Shown here piece by piece: positions 50,201 through 63,496 of a stretch of 64,000 nt of DNA. The number at the start of each line of letters is the position of its first letter. Within the stretch, counting starts at the first letter, position 1. The translations under genes and the position numbers were made by a program. The notes beneath the pieces were generated by a model. That model made no database searches, was not told the origin of the DNA, and was given only the letters and a program-made list of their open reading frames with translations. Source of the stretch: Trichoplax adhaerens (taxonomy: Eukaryota; Placozoa; Uniplacotomia; Trichoplacea; Trichoplacidae); the NCBI RefSeq assembly GCF_000150275.1, contig NW_002060954.1:682287-746286 (forward strand), in the 5' to 3' direction.

Positions 50201-51481
50201 AGAAATAGTTTGTAACGCAAAACACATATATGAATATCAGTAATAATACAACGTAATGTCTTTAGTTTTACGTTAAAAAGCTGTTATGATTCTTTATTAA
50301 CGACTAATAGATTATTGTCAAAAGCCGGAGGAAGGTCTACTATCTGTAAATGTGAGGCCACCTATAGCACATATCACTAGCCATAATATATTCAGCGCAA
50401 TCCATAATTCCAGAGATTCATTAAGACGATTAGGAATTCAATTTTTAAGCAAGTTTGATGGTAAAACCACAGAGATACTATCAGTACCGAAATTGTTAAT
50501 ACCTAGCGGAGTTCTCGATAAACAGAAGTTAAAAGTTAGTGATATCAAGACAATTGATTCGAAAGCTGTCGACATCGGATTATTAAAGGTTGGAAAAATT
50601 AACGATATGCCACTATATTTTAAAGGTTTTAAATAAATATTTAAATCCTGCATTGCTTAAATATAGCTTAACATTTTGATAGTCATCTCTTCGATAATAA
50701 CCTTACTGTGGTCTACATTACTTTGATTTAATGCAACAAACAAAAAACTACGAAATTATACGGCGATATCTTCAATTCTAAGGAAATCTTAACGGAACAT
50801 GTCCAGGTGCAAGCAATTCTCTTAAAATTGTTAATTTAATATTGATCTCATATTACTTGCTATTTTAAAAAGTGTGGCAGAATTATCTCGGCATTCAATC
50901 TGTCATCAAATGGTGTCATTAAAAGAATTCTTTGCTCCAAAGCCTGCCATGGTTCGCTATGTAGATACAATAAACAATATACAATATATAGATCTATAGT
51001 GATTGTTAGTGTTCACCACTTTCACTAACTTAATTACATGGTATATGATATATTTTATCACATTTGGCTGATACGTAAAGGTGCCATTCGTTTTGGTGAT
51101 GAACTATCATCAGAAACTATTACCAACATGATTCGCCAGTTATCCAAGTGCAAGTTACCTTTCCAATGTGCCCATGGCAGGTAAATCCAAGCTAGCACAG
51201 TAATTGGGACAGACTATTTGTTTGTATATGTTGATTTAAAAATAGTTCATAAGAAATACTGTAGCAAAGCTATAAATTTGCTTTAAGGATAAAATTGCTC
51301 ATAGTAATAGTTACGATCTAGTAACTATCTTAGTAGCTCGTAAATCAGTAATAGCCTTTAATAAAATATTGAATACCTGATAGTTCTCATTGATCGCGAT
51401 ACTAATACTTATGTTGATTTTATTAGGCCTTCTTTGGTACCATTACTAAGATTATCATGTCATTGTGATACAGAACCATAG
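47257..51481 (+). CDS. MLH3: MLH3, MutL-homologue mismatch repair/meiotic crossover endonuclease subunit
   Basis: MLH3 pairs with MLH1 (MutL-gamma) to nick DNA in mismatch repair and meiotic crossover resolution. Ten exons in consistent phase: 47257-47285, 47523-48865, 49020-49510, 49660-49758, 49856-49901, 50087-50167, 50311-50588, 50873-50951, 51081-51180 and 51427-51481. They total 2601 nt, or 866 residues, much shorter than human MLH3 (about 1450) because the middle linker is short. The N-terminal GHKL ATPase shows CIEELVLNSIDA, DNGDGID, and GYRGEAVASI with YIGTTVTLTDIFYSLPVR. The C-terminal domain shows QVDNKFIAC, the metal-binding endonuclease motif DQHAADERIRLE, KACHGAIRFGDELS and FQCAHGRPSLVP, ending SCHCDTEP. 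Exon 1 (MMDLESRIKR) was chosen because its phase joins exactly to KPKIQKLDEDS. The exon 3/4 and 7/8 junctions are the least certain. Confidence 0.93.
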
Positions 51482-52272
51482 TTTCCAGCTATTAAGATCA
51501 CTAAGGAACAACCTTAAAAATTGCATTATTGCTGATACGGAACTCAAAATGTAGAGATATTTTAGGTATATAGTAGTAATGAATAAAAATGAAATACATA
51601 TAATAGAAAGCTCGGTCGTTAATATATTAACATTATAGGTGATACTGTTGGTCCCTGTCAGTTATAAGCTGCGATAGTTGCAAGTTTTCTTGAATTGAGA
51701 GATTATAGACTGACTATTCATGATGTACGATGATGTTATTACTTTTAAGCTCGCTTTATACGATCAAGGATAAAATTTTTATATTAGCAGTAAATACAAA
51801 AATTTCACAGTATTCATCAACGAATCCAAGATTATAGTATAACAACCTCCAATATGGATCGTTGTACATACGCACTAGCGAAACTAACCACTACAATTTA
51901 AAGCCAAACAATTGCTATAAAATCAGGATATCCGGAAACAAGTTAACATTAAATGACATGTTCTAGTTGTAGATTGATGATTTCTAAATCAGAATCTACA
52001 GTTTGAGGTATATTAAACCAAAAATATTACCCCAGACACTACAAAGAGCAATAGTTGAAACAAAATTGCACATATTTCAGTTTTAACAAAAAATGACATC
52101 AAATGATAACAACAGGGTAGATTCTATTAAGGCTCTGATTGAATAGTTTTACGTATAATACCAAACTGGAATGACATTAGAGTGACATGTTTACACCGAT
52201 ACATAGTCTTAGGGGTAAACAAATATTTAAAAATGCTACTGTGGGTATCATTTAAACAGTAGATGAGTAAGT
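51482..52272. other. Convergent spacer MLH3/glycogen phosphorylase
   Basis: About 790 bp between two stop codons, AT-rich, holding both 3' UTRs. No TACAG cluster and no recognisable gene. Confidence 0.6.
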
Positions 52273-55200
52273 TTAAGCCATATCCACGGTCACTGGTTTT
52301 ATGTCCCATATGTCCTTAGCATATTCATTAATTGTCCGATCACTAGAAAATTTTCCGCAATTAGCAATATTTAGCAGGCACATCCTAGTCCAGGCTATTC
52401 GGTCCTGATCGAGCGAAATTTGTTCATTTGTTAATATGAGTTATTAGATAAAAATACTCTTATCAAATTTCTTAATTACCAACCTTATAAGCTTCACTAA
52501 CTCTCTCTTGACATTTCACATATGATTCATAATCAGCCAGTAAGCAAAACCTATTTTAAGAATTGTTTGTGAAACATTCAGAAAGGATTTACATAAATAT
52601 ACCATAAGCAGTAATATTATTAATAGGAGGCACACCTATCATGGTAAAGCAGTATATCAACAAGATCATGAAAGAGGTCTGGTTGTGTAGGAGAATAGAC
52701 GCCGTCCTTGATTTGATCAATTGCCATTTTTAGTTCTTCATTAGCTTCGTAAAATTTTCTTGCATCATAGCTATTGAAATACAGAAAAACTGTTAATTAC
52801 TCTATACCTATTTCTCATTGGGTCATATAATTGATACTTTAACATTACTCTATAAATATCATTTTAAATAGACATGCATACTAGTATAGCATACCCTTTA
52901 CGCTTCAGACTTTCTACTTCTTTCACTGTCATTCCAAATATGAACATATTGTCTTCACCCATTTCTTCCAACATTTCGACATTAGCCCCGTCCAAAGTAC
53001 CAATCGTTAAAGCTCCATTAGCCTAAAGAGTCAAAAAATTAACTAATTATAGTGATATTTTCAACAGCTACAGCCTCAATAACATTTAAAACTACCATAA
53101 ATTTCATATTTCCAGTTCCGGAAGCTTCAGTACCAGCTGTTGATATCTATCAGAAATAAGCATAATACATTAACATACGAAAATCGTATAGTTTATCGGT
53201 TCTTCTAAATATCATACTAAAATAGGATATAATACATACCTGTTCGGAAAGATCAGCAGCGGGAAATACTGTTATCGTAAAACATAAGATCGCAAGGAGC
53301 ATTAACATTTTCCGGAAATAATAGTTATCATGACGTGAATTACCTTTTTCCGCCACTGACACTTTATAGTTCTCGAGGAAGACAATTTTCAAGCGATCAC
53401 CGACAATGGGGTCATTATTTATTACTGATAGTAACATACAACACACCGTTAACATCGATATATATAAAATTTCATAGATTATAGATTTTAAATTATTACT
53501 AGAACACTTACTTTTCGCAATGCTATTTATTAAAAGGATTATTTTCTTTGCAACATAATATCCAGGTGCAGCCTTTGTGATCAAAATGAATATATGATAT
53601 GTATAATTAGTAACTTCCTTAGTTTTACACTAAATTAAGTTACTTGATAATTCTTTACCATCTAAGCTTAAAGATTGACATACCTTACCGCCTATCATAA
53701 TGCTTCGTGGAACAAACGAAGCATTAGGATCTTTCTTAATACCTTTAGTAATCAAATTAGATGTAGTTAGTTCTATTCGTAAAGATAAACGAGAGGCAAA
53801 TTCGTTTTTAAAAATTCCAAGAAAAATCTCACTGACGATTGTACAATGTAATCATATGGAGTGCATTCAACAGCTGGCGCTTGTATTCATGCAGACGTTT
53901 TACTTGGATATCGAATATCGAAGCAAGATTTAATTTAACCCCAAATGTGTCTTCAATGTATTTAGCAAAGCGCCTTTTGTTATCCTAAAAATAGTATTTT
54001 TTCAATTAAGTAACATAATATAGTACTAAAATACCTAATATTACATTTAAAACTTAATTTTCCTACTGCGTCAGTTAATATTGAAACAACATTTAATCCG
54101 TTTATAATAATAAAGCTTATTGTCATACCTGTTTTACTTGGTAAAGGGATTGCAAAAATGTTTTATCATTCTTGAATTCTTGAAGTTTCTTTAGCTCATA
54201 TAGATTTATCTTCCAATCATCATTGATTTTCTAAGGGAGAATGAGATCAGGAGTGTGAGTAAATTTACAATGACCTCACGCAAAAACAAATAATGTGGAT
54301 ACCTCCGATATAAGATCTGACAAGCCTGGATTACATAAAACGATCCAACGTCGAGGGGTAATGCCATTTGTCTTGTTCTGAAACTTTTCTGGTGACAGCT
54401 CATAAAAATCCTTAAATCTAATATGGTAAATGTTTTATAAAGGTTAATTAAGGACATGAAGTAGTATATGATTCAAAAGTAACATAAATGACGATAAATT
54501 AATTAAAATACAATGCTGTACATATGCCTAATGACTACGAACATATCGTAGGTGTCCCTAAGACTTCTGTATTTAAGATAAAATTTCTTGCTATACAGTA
54601 ATAACAAATCTACCGCCATACAACACTATCTTAACGGTTTCATCATAGAGAATAGCATATAACGTATTCATCACAAATTAATTATGAATTAAGTCATCGC
54701 ATTGTTAGCATTATGTTTACAGCTTACACCAAGGATTTTAGTAATGATGAATGAAGTTCTGCAACCCCATTAATACTGTGTGAAGCGATGATAGCTAAAA
54801 ACGCCATGTTGATTCGTTTTTCTCCTTCTTCCTCCACAAGAGACATTCTTTTAATTCGATCAAAGTCTCCGGGATACAATTTCGATATATTCTACATGAA
54901 ATGAGTTAAAGAGTTACTTGGAACGCGTACACGTGTATATTATCTGTAATCGATGCGAAATATAAGGATATACGTAAAGTTATATAGATTAAGTAGAAAT
55001 GTACAGCATACTTCTAAATGATGGTGATTAATTTTGTAAATAATCTGCAGATGACGTGGTAGGACATGTTCCAGCATCGATACAGGCCAACGTTCTAGTG
55101 CTTCAGGCAGTAGCGTATGATTGGTATAAGCAAAGGTACTATTGCATATATTCCAGGCCTGTAAAGTTTGTTGTGGAATAATAGTAAAGATCATACCTTT

Positions 55201-58200
55201 CAAATTTCAGTGGTATTGGTATTATCCTAATCCAAAGAGTTAAATTACCTTCTCCCAGGATAATTGTTCAATATCGACTAGAATCCTCATTAATTCCGGA
55301 ATTGCAAGAGCTGGATGAGTATCATTAAGTTGTATTGCAGCCTGTAAAATATGATCATACACTTAGTTACATCAAAAATAAATTACGTTAGATATTTATA
55401 TATATGCTAAATTGCCTTATTGGGGAATTCATCGAAGGCGATATCCTTTGCATGTATCGACCCGTAAGTAGACACTTTATATCTACGAACGATATCATGA
55501 AGGGTAGCAGCAACCAAAAAATATTCTTGTTTCAAGCGTAGCTCTTTGCCAATAAAAAACTTTCAAGAAAAGAGTGTTAAAAAGTAATACGCAGGGTGTA
55601 TCACAACGATGTACAATTTTAACTTACGTTGTCATTGGGATATAGTACGCGGCTGATATTTTCGGCTAGATTACGATCACAGACAGCCTGTACGTAGTCT
55701 CCAGCATTAACTGTAATCAAGAAAAGAGTTATACGCTTTAATAGTATAATTTAAAGTTAAAAATTCATCATTACATACAGTGTGATAAATCGAAGTCTTT
55801 TGAAGATTTGCAAGACCATAGTCTAAGCGTGTTCACGGTATTATTATCGTATCCTGGGATTGGTGTATCATAAGGCATAGCCATAACTTGAGTCGTATCA
55901 ACCCACTTGCAAACACCATCATGTTCTTCTACGTGTCCATAATAGTTTACTGGAATAATATATTCAGGCCTTGGCTTTTCCCATGGATTACCATAGCGCA
56001 ACCAATCATCAGGCTCCTCAATCTAGATTTAATCGTCAGAAAATTTTTCAAGCTTAATTAGACAAGGGGAAAAGTAAGGATTGAAATAAGCTCATACTAT
56101 AGGCAGCGCTAAATTTACACTGAATTAACCTGATTTCCATTGACAATTTTTTGAGTAAAGATGCCATATTCGTAGCGAATCCCATAACCATAAGCAGGAT
56201 ATGATAAAGTAGCAAGTGAATCCAGGAAGCAAGCTGTATAGAAGGTTATGTAGAGGTTTTAACTGTGATTAGTAAAGAATTTAACACTTTACAGTTGCTT
56301 CCTCTAGTGGAATAAGATATAAGCTAACTATTTCGCAGATTATACTACATTAGATGTTAAAGTTAGTAAATTCAAGATATTATATCCTATTACAATACAG
56401 TATGATCAAAATAAGATGTTAATACAAGTATTCACTGCTTACCAGCCAAGCGTCCAAGTCCCCCGTTACCTAAGCCGGCGTCTTCTTCCTTTTCTTCTAA
56501 CTCCTCCATTTCTAGACCGAGCTAAAATGTTGTAAGCATCAACTTTAGATACAATTATATAATTATCAACCCTTATCAGATATATGCATAAATAGTAATG
56601 AAATTTTAACTTAAGTACGTCAGTTACTTACATTTAACTACAGACTATTATCTTATCACTATTTAAATCTACAGATCATTATATAATTATAAGTAATTAC
56701 TTTTTATTGGTTTTACAAGTACACACTACTTTTTACAAAATAAAAATAAAAATTTAATATTATAAATCACAAAAATGAGCCTGTTGCAGAGCTATCATGA
56801 TGTTAAAATGTTATTGCATATTAGAAAAGATGAAAGAAATGATATACAGTTACTACTACGTTCTGTAATAAACAGATAACACTAGTCATCGGAAAGAAAT
56901 TAACTGACTTTCAACTACATTTCTCTCTACTCAATTATAATTAATTATCAATGAAAGATTGAAAGTCTTCATTACTGGAAATATCATTGCATATCATAAA
57001 GCTGACTGCTGTAGCTAAACTACATGATTAAACTAGTATATGCTAATCTTATCCTTAATAAAGATCTAAATCTTTATATTTTATTTGATTCTTGTCACGG
57101 TTTTAGAACTCTATAGACTAGGTATAAAATAAGATGAAATAAAGTATCGATCTCAATGTACTTACTATAGTGTAATATACTACATATGACACCAACCTCG
57201 TACATAGCTTCGTCACATTCCGCGTAAATTCTTGCGTTGATCATTGTATTAGTCAAGGCTCGCCCCATGTAATATTCCATGGATAAATAATAAACCCTCT
57301 GTTATGAGATAATATCATGAGCTATTGTAATATAATAATATTAATTTTAATCAAAAATTTATCACACCGGGACTTTAATTCAGTGATAGAAAAGAACCTT
57401 TCGAAACTAACCAGTATATACTGTATATATATATATATCAATTAGCATATGCAAATATCAGCTGACATTTCTACAGTATACAGTATCATTCATTTATGAT
57501 ATTGGTCATTTGTACATACAGTTCCTAATAGGGCCAACTATCTAAAGAGCTGCATATACTGGACAGCTGGGAAATTTTGTCAGATATGCAATGGTAGTAT
57601 GGTAGTGTAATTTATTGCCTTACTGTATAGTAATAATACATGGTTTGGCTGTGCACACCATACAGTAGGCACTATACTTTTCGAAATGTAAGTACAAATT
57701 CTGTCGCTATTATCTAATACGTACAACATGAGTTTATATGTGCACGTCTAATGTGCCTACTATTAAGTTGCATTCTTAATCGTGACGCACGAAAATGGCT
57801 TAATTACTACTACTGTATTACCGTACTACAATAAATAAACAGCACGTATTAATTTAAAAATATAAACGATTGTTCAATCCAATTCAATATAATACATAGC
57901 TATTACTTGCAAATATACGACAAATAACTAAAGAATGCTGAACCGGTGTAATTGAGAAGGTAGCATAGATTTTGCGACTACTTTAGTATTGAAGATCATG
58001 ATGGGTAGAAAATCTTATTTAAAGCACTTCAAACTACTACAAACGATGTCATGCTATAAACGCAATTCGATATCGCGTCAATTTTTCATAGAAGTAATAA
58101 TGGTAGCAAATTATTACTAATCCAGTGCTGTAAATGAGTCATTTAGCATTAAGCTACAATTTTAAAATACGATCAATAATTAATATATTTCCTTGAGGTA

Positions 58201-58694
58201 GTGTGTAATAAACTATTGCAATTGCTGATTTATGCATAGTTCAAAAGGATTTTCCTTCTTTGCTAAATTAACTATTTCGTATGCCGTCCATTAGGAGAAA
58301 CTGAGGTAAGCTTGCTAACACAATGTTGGCAGCATTGGCGTCATTATCAAATATCAATTGAAATTGTTATTGGTAAGGTAAAATAGGTAATTTTACGTCT
58401 CGATTTCAATTACTGTACCTTACAATCTTTTTTATAATAAGTTTGCTGTGAACGAATCCAACGACTAGCGATATATTCTCGGACGGTATGGGCTAGTGCA
58501 AAATAGAAGTCGCGACCAGTAGCATTATTACGATCTTTCAATTCAGTATAATGTAAATGACGGTTGAAAGATTTCTTGATTTCTTGAACATTCTCGAATT
58601 GTGGTATTTCTCGTACTGAGATTTGTTTACGCCTGTCAACAGAAAAAGGATTACTAGCTATTTTGGCATTCGATGACTTGTCTGCTTGCGCCAT
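52273..58694 (-). CDS. PYG: Glycogen phosphorylase
   Basis: This cytosolic PLP enzyme releases glucose-1-phosphate from glycogen. Exon 1 (58419-58694) starts [11 protein letters not shown] at the ATG at 58692-58694 and includes RRKQISVRE, the metazoan regulatory serine (Ser26 here, Ser14/15 in vertebrates) phosphorylated by phosphorylase kinase. [20 protein letters not shown] and [10 protein letters not shown] follow. After a 1.1 kb intron come [13 protein letters not shown] and [17 protein letters not shown], then [148 protein letters not shown], the PLP-lysine motif TGNMKFM (about 53098-53122), [17 protein letters not shown] and the last segment [20 protein letters not shown], ending VTVDMA at 52273. 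Catalytic and PLP motifs are intact. An in-frame upstream ATG at 58742 would add 16 residues; I prefer 58694 from family similarity. Confidence 0.97.
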
Positions 58695-58809
58695 AACTTG
58701 AAATACTAGGTGTAGTAAATTCACTGAACTGACCGGGCCCAAAGATTTGCTGAAAGTCTAAATATTGAACTATTATTGTGATTTAGAGTACAGTATTTTA
58801 TTTTTTTTT

Positions 58810-59220
58810 GGAATACTGTACACTGTACTGCAAGAACTCGGACTTCCAGTACAGTACAGTACATGCTCATGTTCAGTACAGTACAGTACTAGATTTTTAT
58901 GTAATCTGCACAGTTCATCAAGGCCTTGAAAGATACGCCTCCGTACGTGACTTTAAATTAGACCTCGAATTCATATACTGTACACTGTACGTACTGTACT
59001 TTACTTTAAATTAGACCTCGAATTCATATACTGTACACTATACAGTACCGTACCGTGCAATCGTGGATAGATAGATTGGTCATGGACGTCAATTAATGTT
59101 GATTTATTGTATTGTACTGGACACTGAGTGTACAGTACATTTTACTTACAGTATTGGAAAACGTTTAGTACTGTACTCTACTAATTTCACTGCCTTTATA
59201 CTGTACAATGTACTGTAGCA
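58810..59220. repeat. Palindromic TACAG/CTGTA cluster 5' of glycogen phosphorylase
   Basis: Blocks at about 58814-58832, 58850-58862, 58875-58890, 58976-59000, 59028-59055, 59105-59140 and 59168-59217 begin about 120 bp upstream of the PYG ATG. They include uninterrupted CAGTACAGTACAGTACA and its complement. Confidence 0.85.
58951..59042. repeat. 53-bp tandem duplication with TACTGTACAC core
   Basis: CTTTAAATTAGACCTCGAAT followed by TCATATACTGTACACT occurs at 58951 and again at 59004. The copies are nearly identical, so the event looks recent, and both duplication ends lie in CTGTA-type repeats. Confidence 0.9.
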
Positions 59221-59934
59221 AAATTCCAACTCCTCCCTCTTTCAGCTGGAGTTCTGAAAAATTGTCTACTGCTGCCATTAATTATATTACGATGATTAGA
59301 ATTAGAATTAGAATAATTAGAATCCCTCTTTTTGAAGTCACTTGTACCGCACTGTGGCGAAGTGCTCACAAGTACTCTAGAGATTCGCCAATTCATCGAG
59401 AATACGAGCATACGAGTACAGTATATCCCAAAAAAAAAAAACAATGAGATCATAGTTAGTCAATTGCAACATTTCATTTTGCTGAGCAAAGACCAGCTAA
59501 ACTTTGAAGTTGCACTTTCCAACCACGCGCTGGCCACGCAGATCTCAGCTTTGGTGCATGCACTATAGATTGCCGGACAATACTACTGTACATTAAGGAT
59601 AATAATACTGTAATACTCATGAACAACATATGTTGACGAAGTTGGATTGGGTCACACGCTTGTAAATTATTAAAACGATTGTATCTAAAACAATTTTACT
59701 GAAATTTAGAATAATTATACTAATGTCAATTCACTTCGCAATGACCACTCCTACAGTAGTAAAATTTTCCAACATTGCAGTCAGCAGAACATGTGATTGA
59801 ACTTTTACTGAAGCATCAAGCAAGCATGCGCTACTTTCAGTAGTTCACGAGACATAAACGTCGACGTCGTACAGAACTAGTGCAGTAATCGCCTCCTAAT
59901 AACTCCTAGCTTTTACTCTCGACGAACAGCTGTA

Positions 59935-60105
59935 TAGTGTACAGTACAGTATGTTGTATTCGGTGTCACAGGTACTCCATTAATCCATGGGGCTACTAAA
60001 AAACGGCATTTTTTTAGTAGTCCGTGATCAATCGAAACACTTTTACTATTAATTAGATAGCTGCAGTATTCTTACTATGTCTTACAGTAATGTACAGTAC
60101 ACTTG
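59935..60105. repeat. Minor TACAG/CTGTA blocks
   Basis: Two short blocks (GTGTACAGTACAGTATG near 59938-59953 and CAGTAATGTACAGTACAC near 60085-60102) lie in the distal flank between PYG and MRPS5. Confidence 0.6.
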
Positions 60106-60986
60106 GACAGCTTACCGTCAGGCTATGATCATAATCACTATAAAGCCAATTAAAAGATTATGACCATAACCAAATTACTTACATATATGATACTTCAGCC
60201 TAGATTATAATTATATAATTACATTAGAATATAATGCTATAAACTTTATTTATTTACTGGGAAATATAAAAGTAAACGAAGGTATCATTACTAATTAATC
60301 TAGGCTAACCTTACTTGTGAACGTAAACTAGATACAGTAATCAATTCTCTGATTACAAAAATAACGTCAAATAAATCTCAAATCATTTCTAACTTACAAC
60401 ATTATTAATGCTACTCGGATGCATAGGTGGATAATAAATTTAATATACCCCACAATGCGGATAAACTACTTACACATTCATGTGCATAAAAATTTAAAAT
60501 TAGGAGCTCAATATAAGAATTCTTGGCTCTACTTTAAGCATGCCTAAAGCGATGGACAGTAACTTACAAGTTGAAGTAATTAACTAATCAAATATGCAAG
60601 CTGACGATAAGCTTACACAATTAAATTGTTAATTGTTTCGAAAAGTAGTAATTATAGAGATTAACCTTTGTGTATTACTATTGCTTAAACAGAGGTTATA
60701 GTTTCTTGGTTATAATCACCTCAATAGGTCCACTAACTAAATGATTAAATGTAAGTAGCATAAAATGACTGTAAAGAGATTTACTTTATTGCAACTCCAC
60801 ATACGTAATTATTCTTGCTCTTATTTTACTTTGAAATACTTGCAAAATAGGAAAAAAATATTATACAACAGCCTGACGCGAATAATTCACCATTTTTTGC
60901 TATAAATTAAAAACAACAGTTGGTATCATTTCTAATATATCAATAATATATTATCATACACAATGCTGCATTTAATAAAACGACAT

Positions 60987-63496
60987 CTAGATATTATCCA
61001 TTTCAAGATGATGGGGAGCAATAATCCTACTCTTCTTTGACTTTAGTGCAACTCCTGAACTTGGTGATGCAACAACTACGGGCCTATAACCATTCTCAGG
61101 GCGAAATTCGACAACTTTCAAGTTCGTCCTATCCGAAAGTTGCTGAAAGGTTTCCTGTAATTTTGATTTAAAAGTGAGTTTCAGTAACTTCATTCAGACA
61201 CTGATGGGAATCGGTCAATGAATGATACAGTATCATATCGATCAATTAAGTCAAACTTAGTACACTTTACCTGACATTGTAAAGCTTTAAAAGCCGCATG
61301 GATGATATTGCCAGGATTTGTCGAACCAATTACTTTCGCTCTTAAATCGGCTATACCCGCTAATTCACAAATTGAAGTAATTGCCCTATGACACCGTAAC
61401 CCTTCACCTGTAATTTGAAATAATTAAGTCATATCAATACTACACTGACGAATCCTTAATATATCATGAAGAAATTCGTGTTTACCTTTTGATCGCTTTT
61501 CCATTTTAACATGCGTCTTCTTATACTTTGTTTTAATATCATGAAAAACTAGCAGTGAGGTAAAATGTTTAAATTTAATTTTAACGCCAGCAACAGAGCG
61601 TAAGAAACTGCAGGATATGAAGCAGCAATAGGTGATAATTAGTTAATAACTTACTTGTATGTCCGTCACATCTATCGACGTGACATAAATAATTTACAGC
61701 CCTGTTCTTAGCCTACACATGTATTGGATATTTATCATATATTAATTAAGCTTTCGAAATAGTTCTATATATACTGAAATTGCTTAAGCAAATTAGGCAC
61801 TAAAAATATTTATCTATTAATTAATACTGTAATATAAAGTATTCATCAATCAATTCTAGAATGCAACCTTTCTGAGAGCAGTTCTAACATCCTGTCCTTT
61901 ACCGAAAGCATAGCCTAGAGGAAAGTAACGAATGGATAAAACTTTTTCAATATAAGAAATAGTTTTAAATATAGGAGGTAAACTAATAATTTCTGCTTTA
62001 GTCAAGTTCACGCATCATTTCTATTAATTACACACCAATTGCTCCATTTTTATTGCCAACAATTACTAATGCTCTCATTCTAGATCGTTTTCCCCCAGAC
62101 GTCTGATTTGTAACTCTCCTCAGCTAGATAAACAGTAAACAGACAATTAAAAAGTTGCTATAATCCAGAGTTAATATTGTAATAGTCCAATTATATTTAA
62201 GGGCCATGATATTGAAATCCCTATACCTCGATGCACGTCGAATAAAATTCATCCAAAATAGCTAATAATAATTAAAATCATCCAAAATAAATGATTTAAT
62301 ATACCAAAATAGATACAGAAATAACACTTTACGTGTATGGATTAAAAATTTTACTTCCGTCTGGTGCTGCAGGCGAGCCAAGACTGCGACCGCCCCACCC
62401 GAAACCTGTCCATCCTCTACCCAAATCCTTCTTTAGCGTCGACCTATAATTATCTACTCTAGGACTGAACGATGGCTGATCTTCCTGGTGTTCCTCAGTA
62501 GATGAGAGACTCGTACGTTTTCCCAATTTAGTACTTTCTAAAGGAGCATTATAGCCCGGCCATTTAAACTTATCCACTGCAGCATTGAAATCAACCGCCT
62601 TCTTCTTAACTCTTGTACCACGTCGTCCACGACCTCCTGTTGCTGCTTTTCTTAAAATATTAAATTCATCTAAAAAATTAAATTATATAGTTATTTGGGT
62701 GACTATTATTACACGTAAGGGATAAATATTTCTCAAGGTCAAGAAATGAGAAATGTAAGTAAGTACCTTGATAAAGTACTCAAATCCTATATAATATGCT
62801 TACAATACAATTAATGTCTAACATCTACAGTATACGCGTTAAACATTAAAATATTGCTTCCTATCATCCACCGTTGACCACTATAGCACTGTAAACTCAC
62901 ATGCAAGTAGCGTACAAGAAAATCCTTAAGTAGTCGGAACAATTTTACTTGATCTTCTATAACTAAGCTACAAATTTACTGTATAGGTACTAAAATCACA
63001 TTACAGTAAGCGTACGATTATAAGTATCTAAATTTGTATCAACGGAAAAAAACATGAATAAAATCCTACTGAATTATTAATCTTTAGCCTTTCTAAACCA
63101 GTAGAATACCCTACAATTGGGTTCGCTACTGAGCACTGAGCTATTTTGAGATAGAGTATATTACCAGGGTACCTAAAAAAGTGCACAATACGTATGTCGT
63201 ACGGTTGTGCCAGCACTACTATACAGACAGGCATCCATATACTCTACGACAAATATACATTCAAAAATATTCCTACAACACACATTACTACGTGATCTAC
63301 TGTACTAAGCTTTTCCTGTTGTATACTTACGTCTCGTCAAGGCTGTCGTATAATTTCGCTGATCAAGCGGAGTGTAGAGACAATTTAGGCTTGCAACACG
63401 ATAGATATTTTCACATTTTGCAATGGAACCACGGACATTGCTCACAATTGCAGATACTTTATAACAAATTGATGTAAAACGAAGTCCGGTTAGCAT
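60987..63496 (-). CDS. MRPS5: Mitochondrial ribosomal protein S5 (uS5m)
   Basis: Small-subunit mitoribosomal protein of the uS5 family, which helps form the mRNA entry channel and the decoding region. Exon 1 (63331-63496, ATG at 63494-63496) encodes MLTGLRFTSICYKVS, rich in Arg/Ser/Thr and poor in acidic residues, as expected for a mitochondrial presequence. It joins in phase to 62355-62669 (KAATGGRGRRGTRVKKK; RGWTGFGWGGRSLGSP), 62227-62261, 62036-62123 (RSRMRALVIVGNKNGAIG, the uS5 double-stranded RNA-binding core) and an exon near 61867-61915 (GYAFGKGQDVRTALRK). Then KNRAVNYLCHVDRCDGHT, FHDIKTKYKKTHVKMEKRSK, and EGLRCHRAITSICELAGIAD with AKVIGSTNPGNIIHAAF (about 61270-61405). The last exon (60987-61155) ends with LSDRTNLKVVEFRPENG and VVVASPSSG. 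The order matches vertebrate MRPS5 throughout. An upstream in-frame TTG at 63505 is not needed. Confidence 0.94.

Larger units (their letters stand above)
58695..60986. other. Intergenic region upstream of PYG, downstream of MRPS5
   Basis: The PYG 5' flank carries a dense TACAG cluster, a 53 bp tandem duplication and a second smaller cluster (59935-60105). Open frames of 68-85 codons at 58808-59014 and 59196-59568 are partly repeat-encoded, overlap each other on both strands and show no recognisable protein. From about 60110 to 60986 the sequence is AT-rich with nothing I can support. Confidence 0.55.

Noticed and set aside
59196-59568. Overlapping short frames on both strands between PYG and MRPS5
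   Set aside because: Mutually overlapping on opposite strands, low-complexity, no family resemblance; typical of non-coding sequence.
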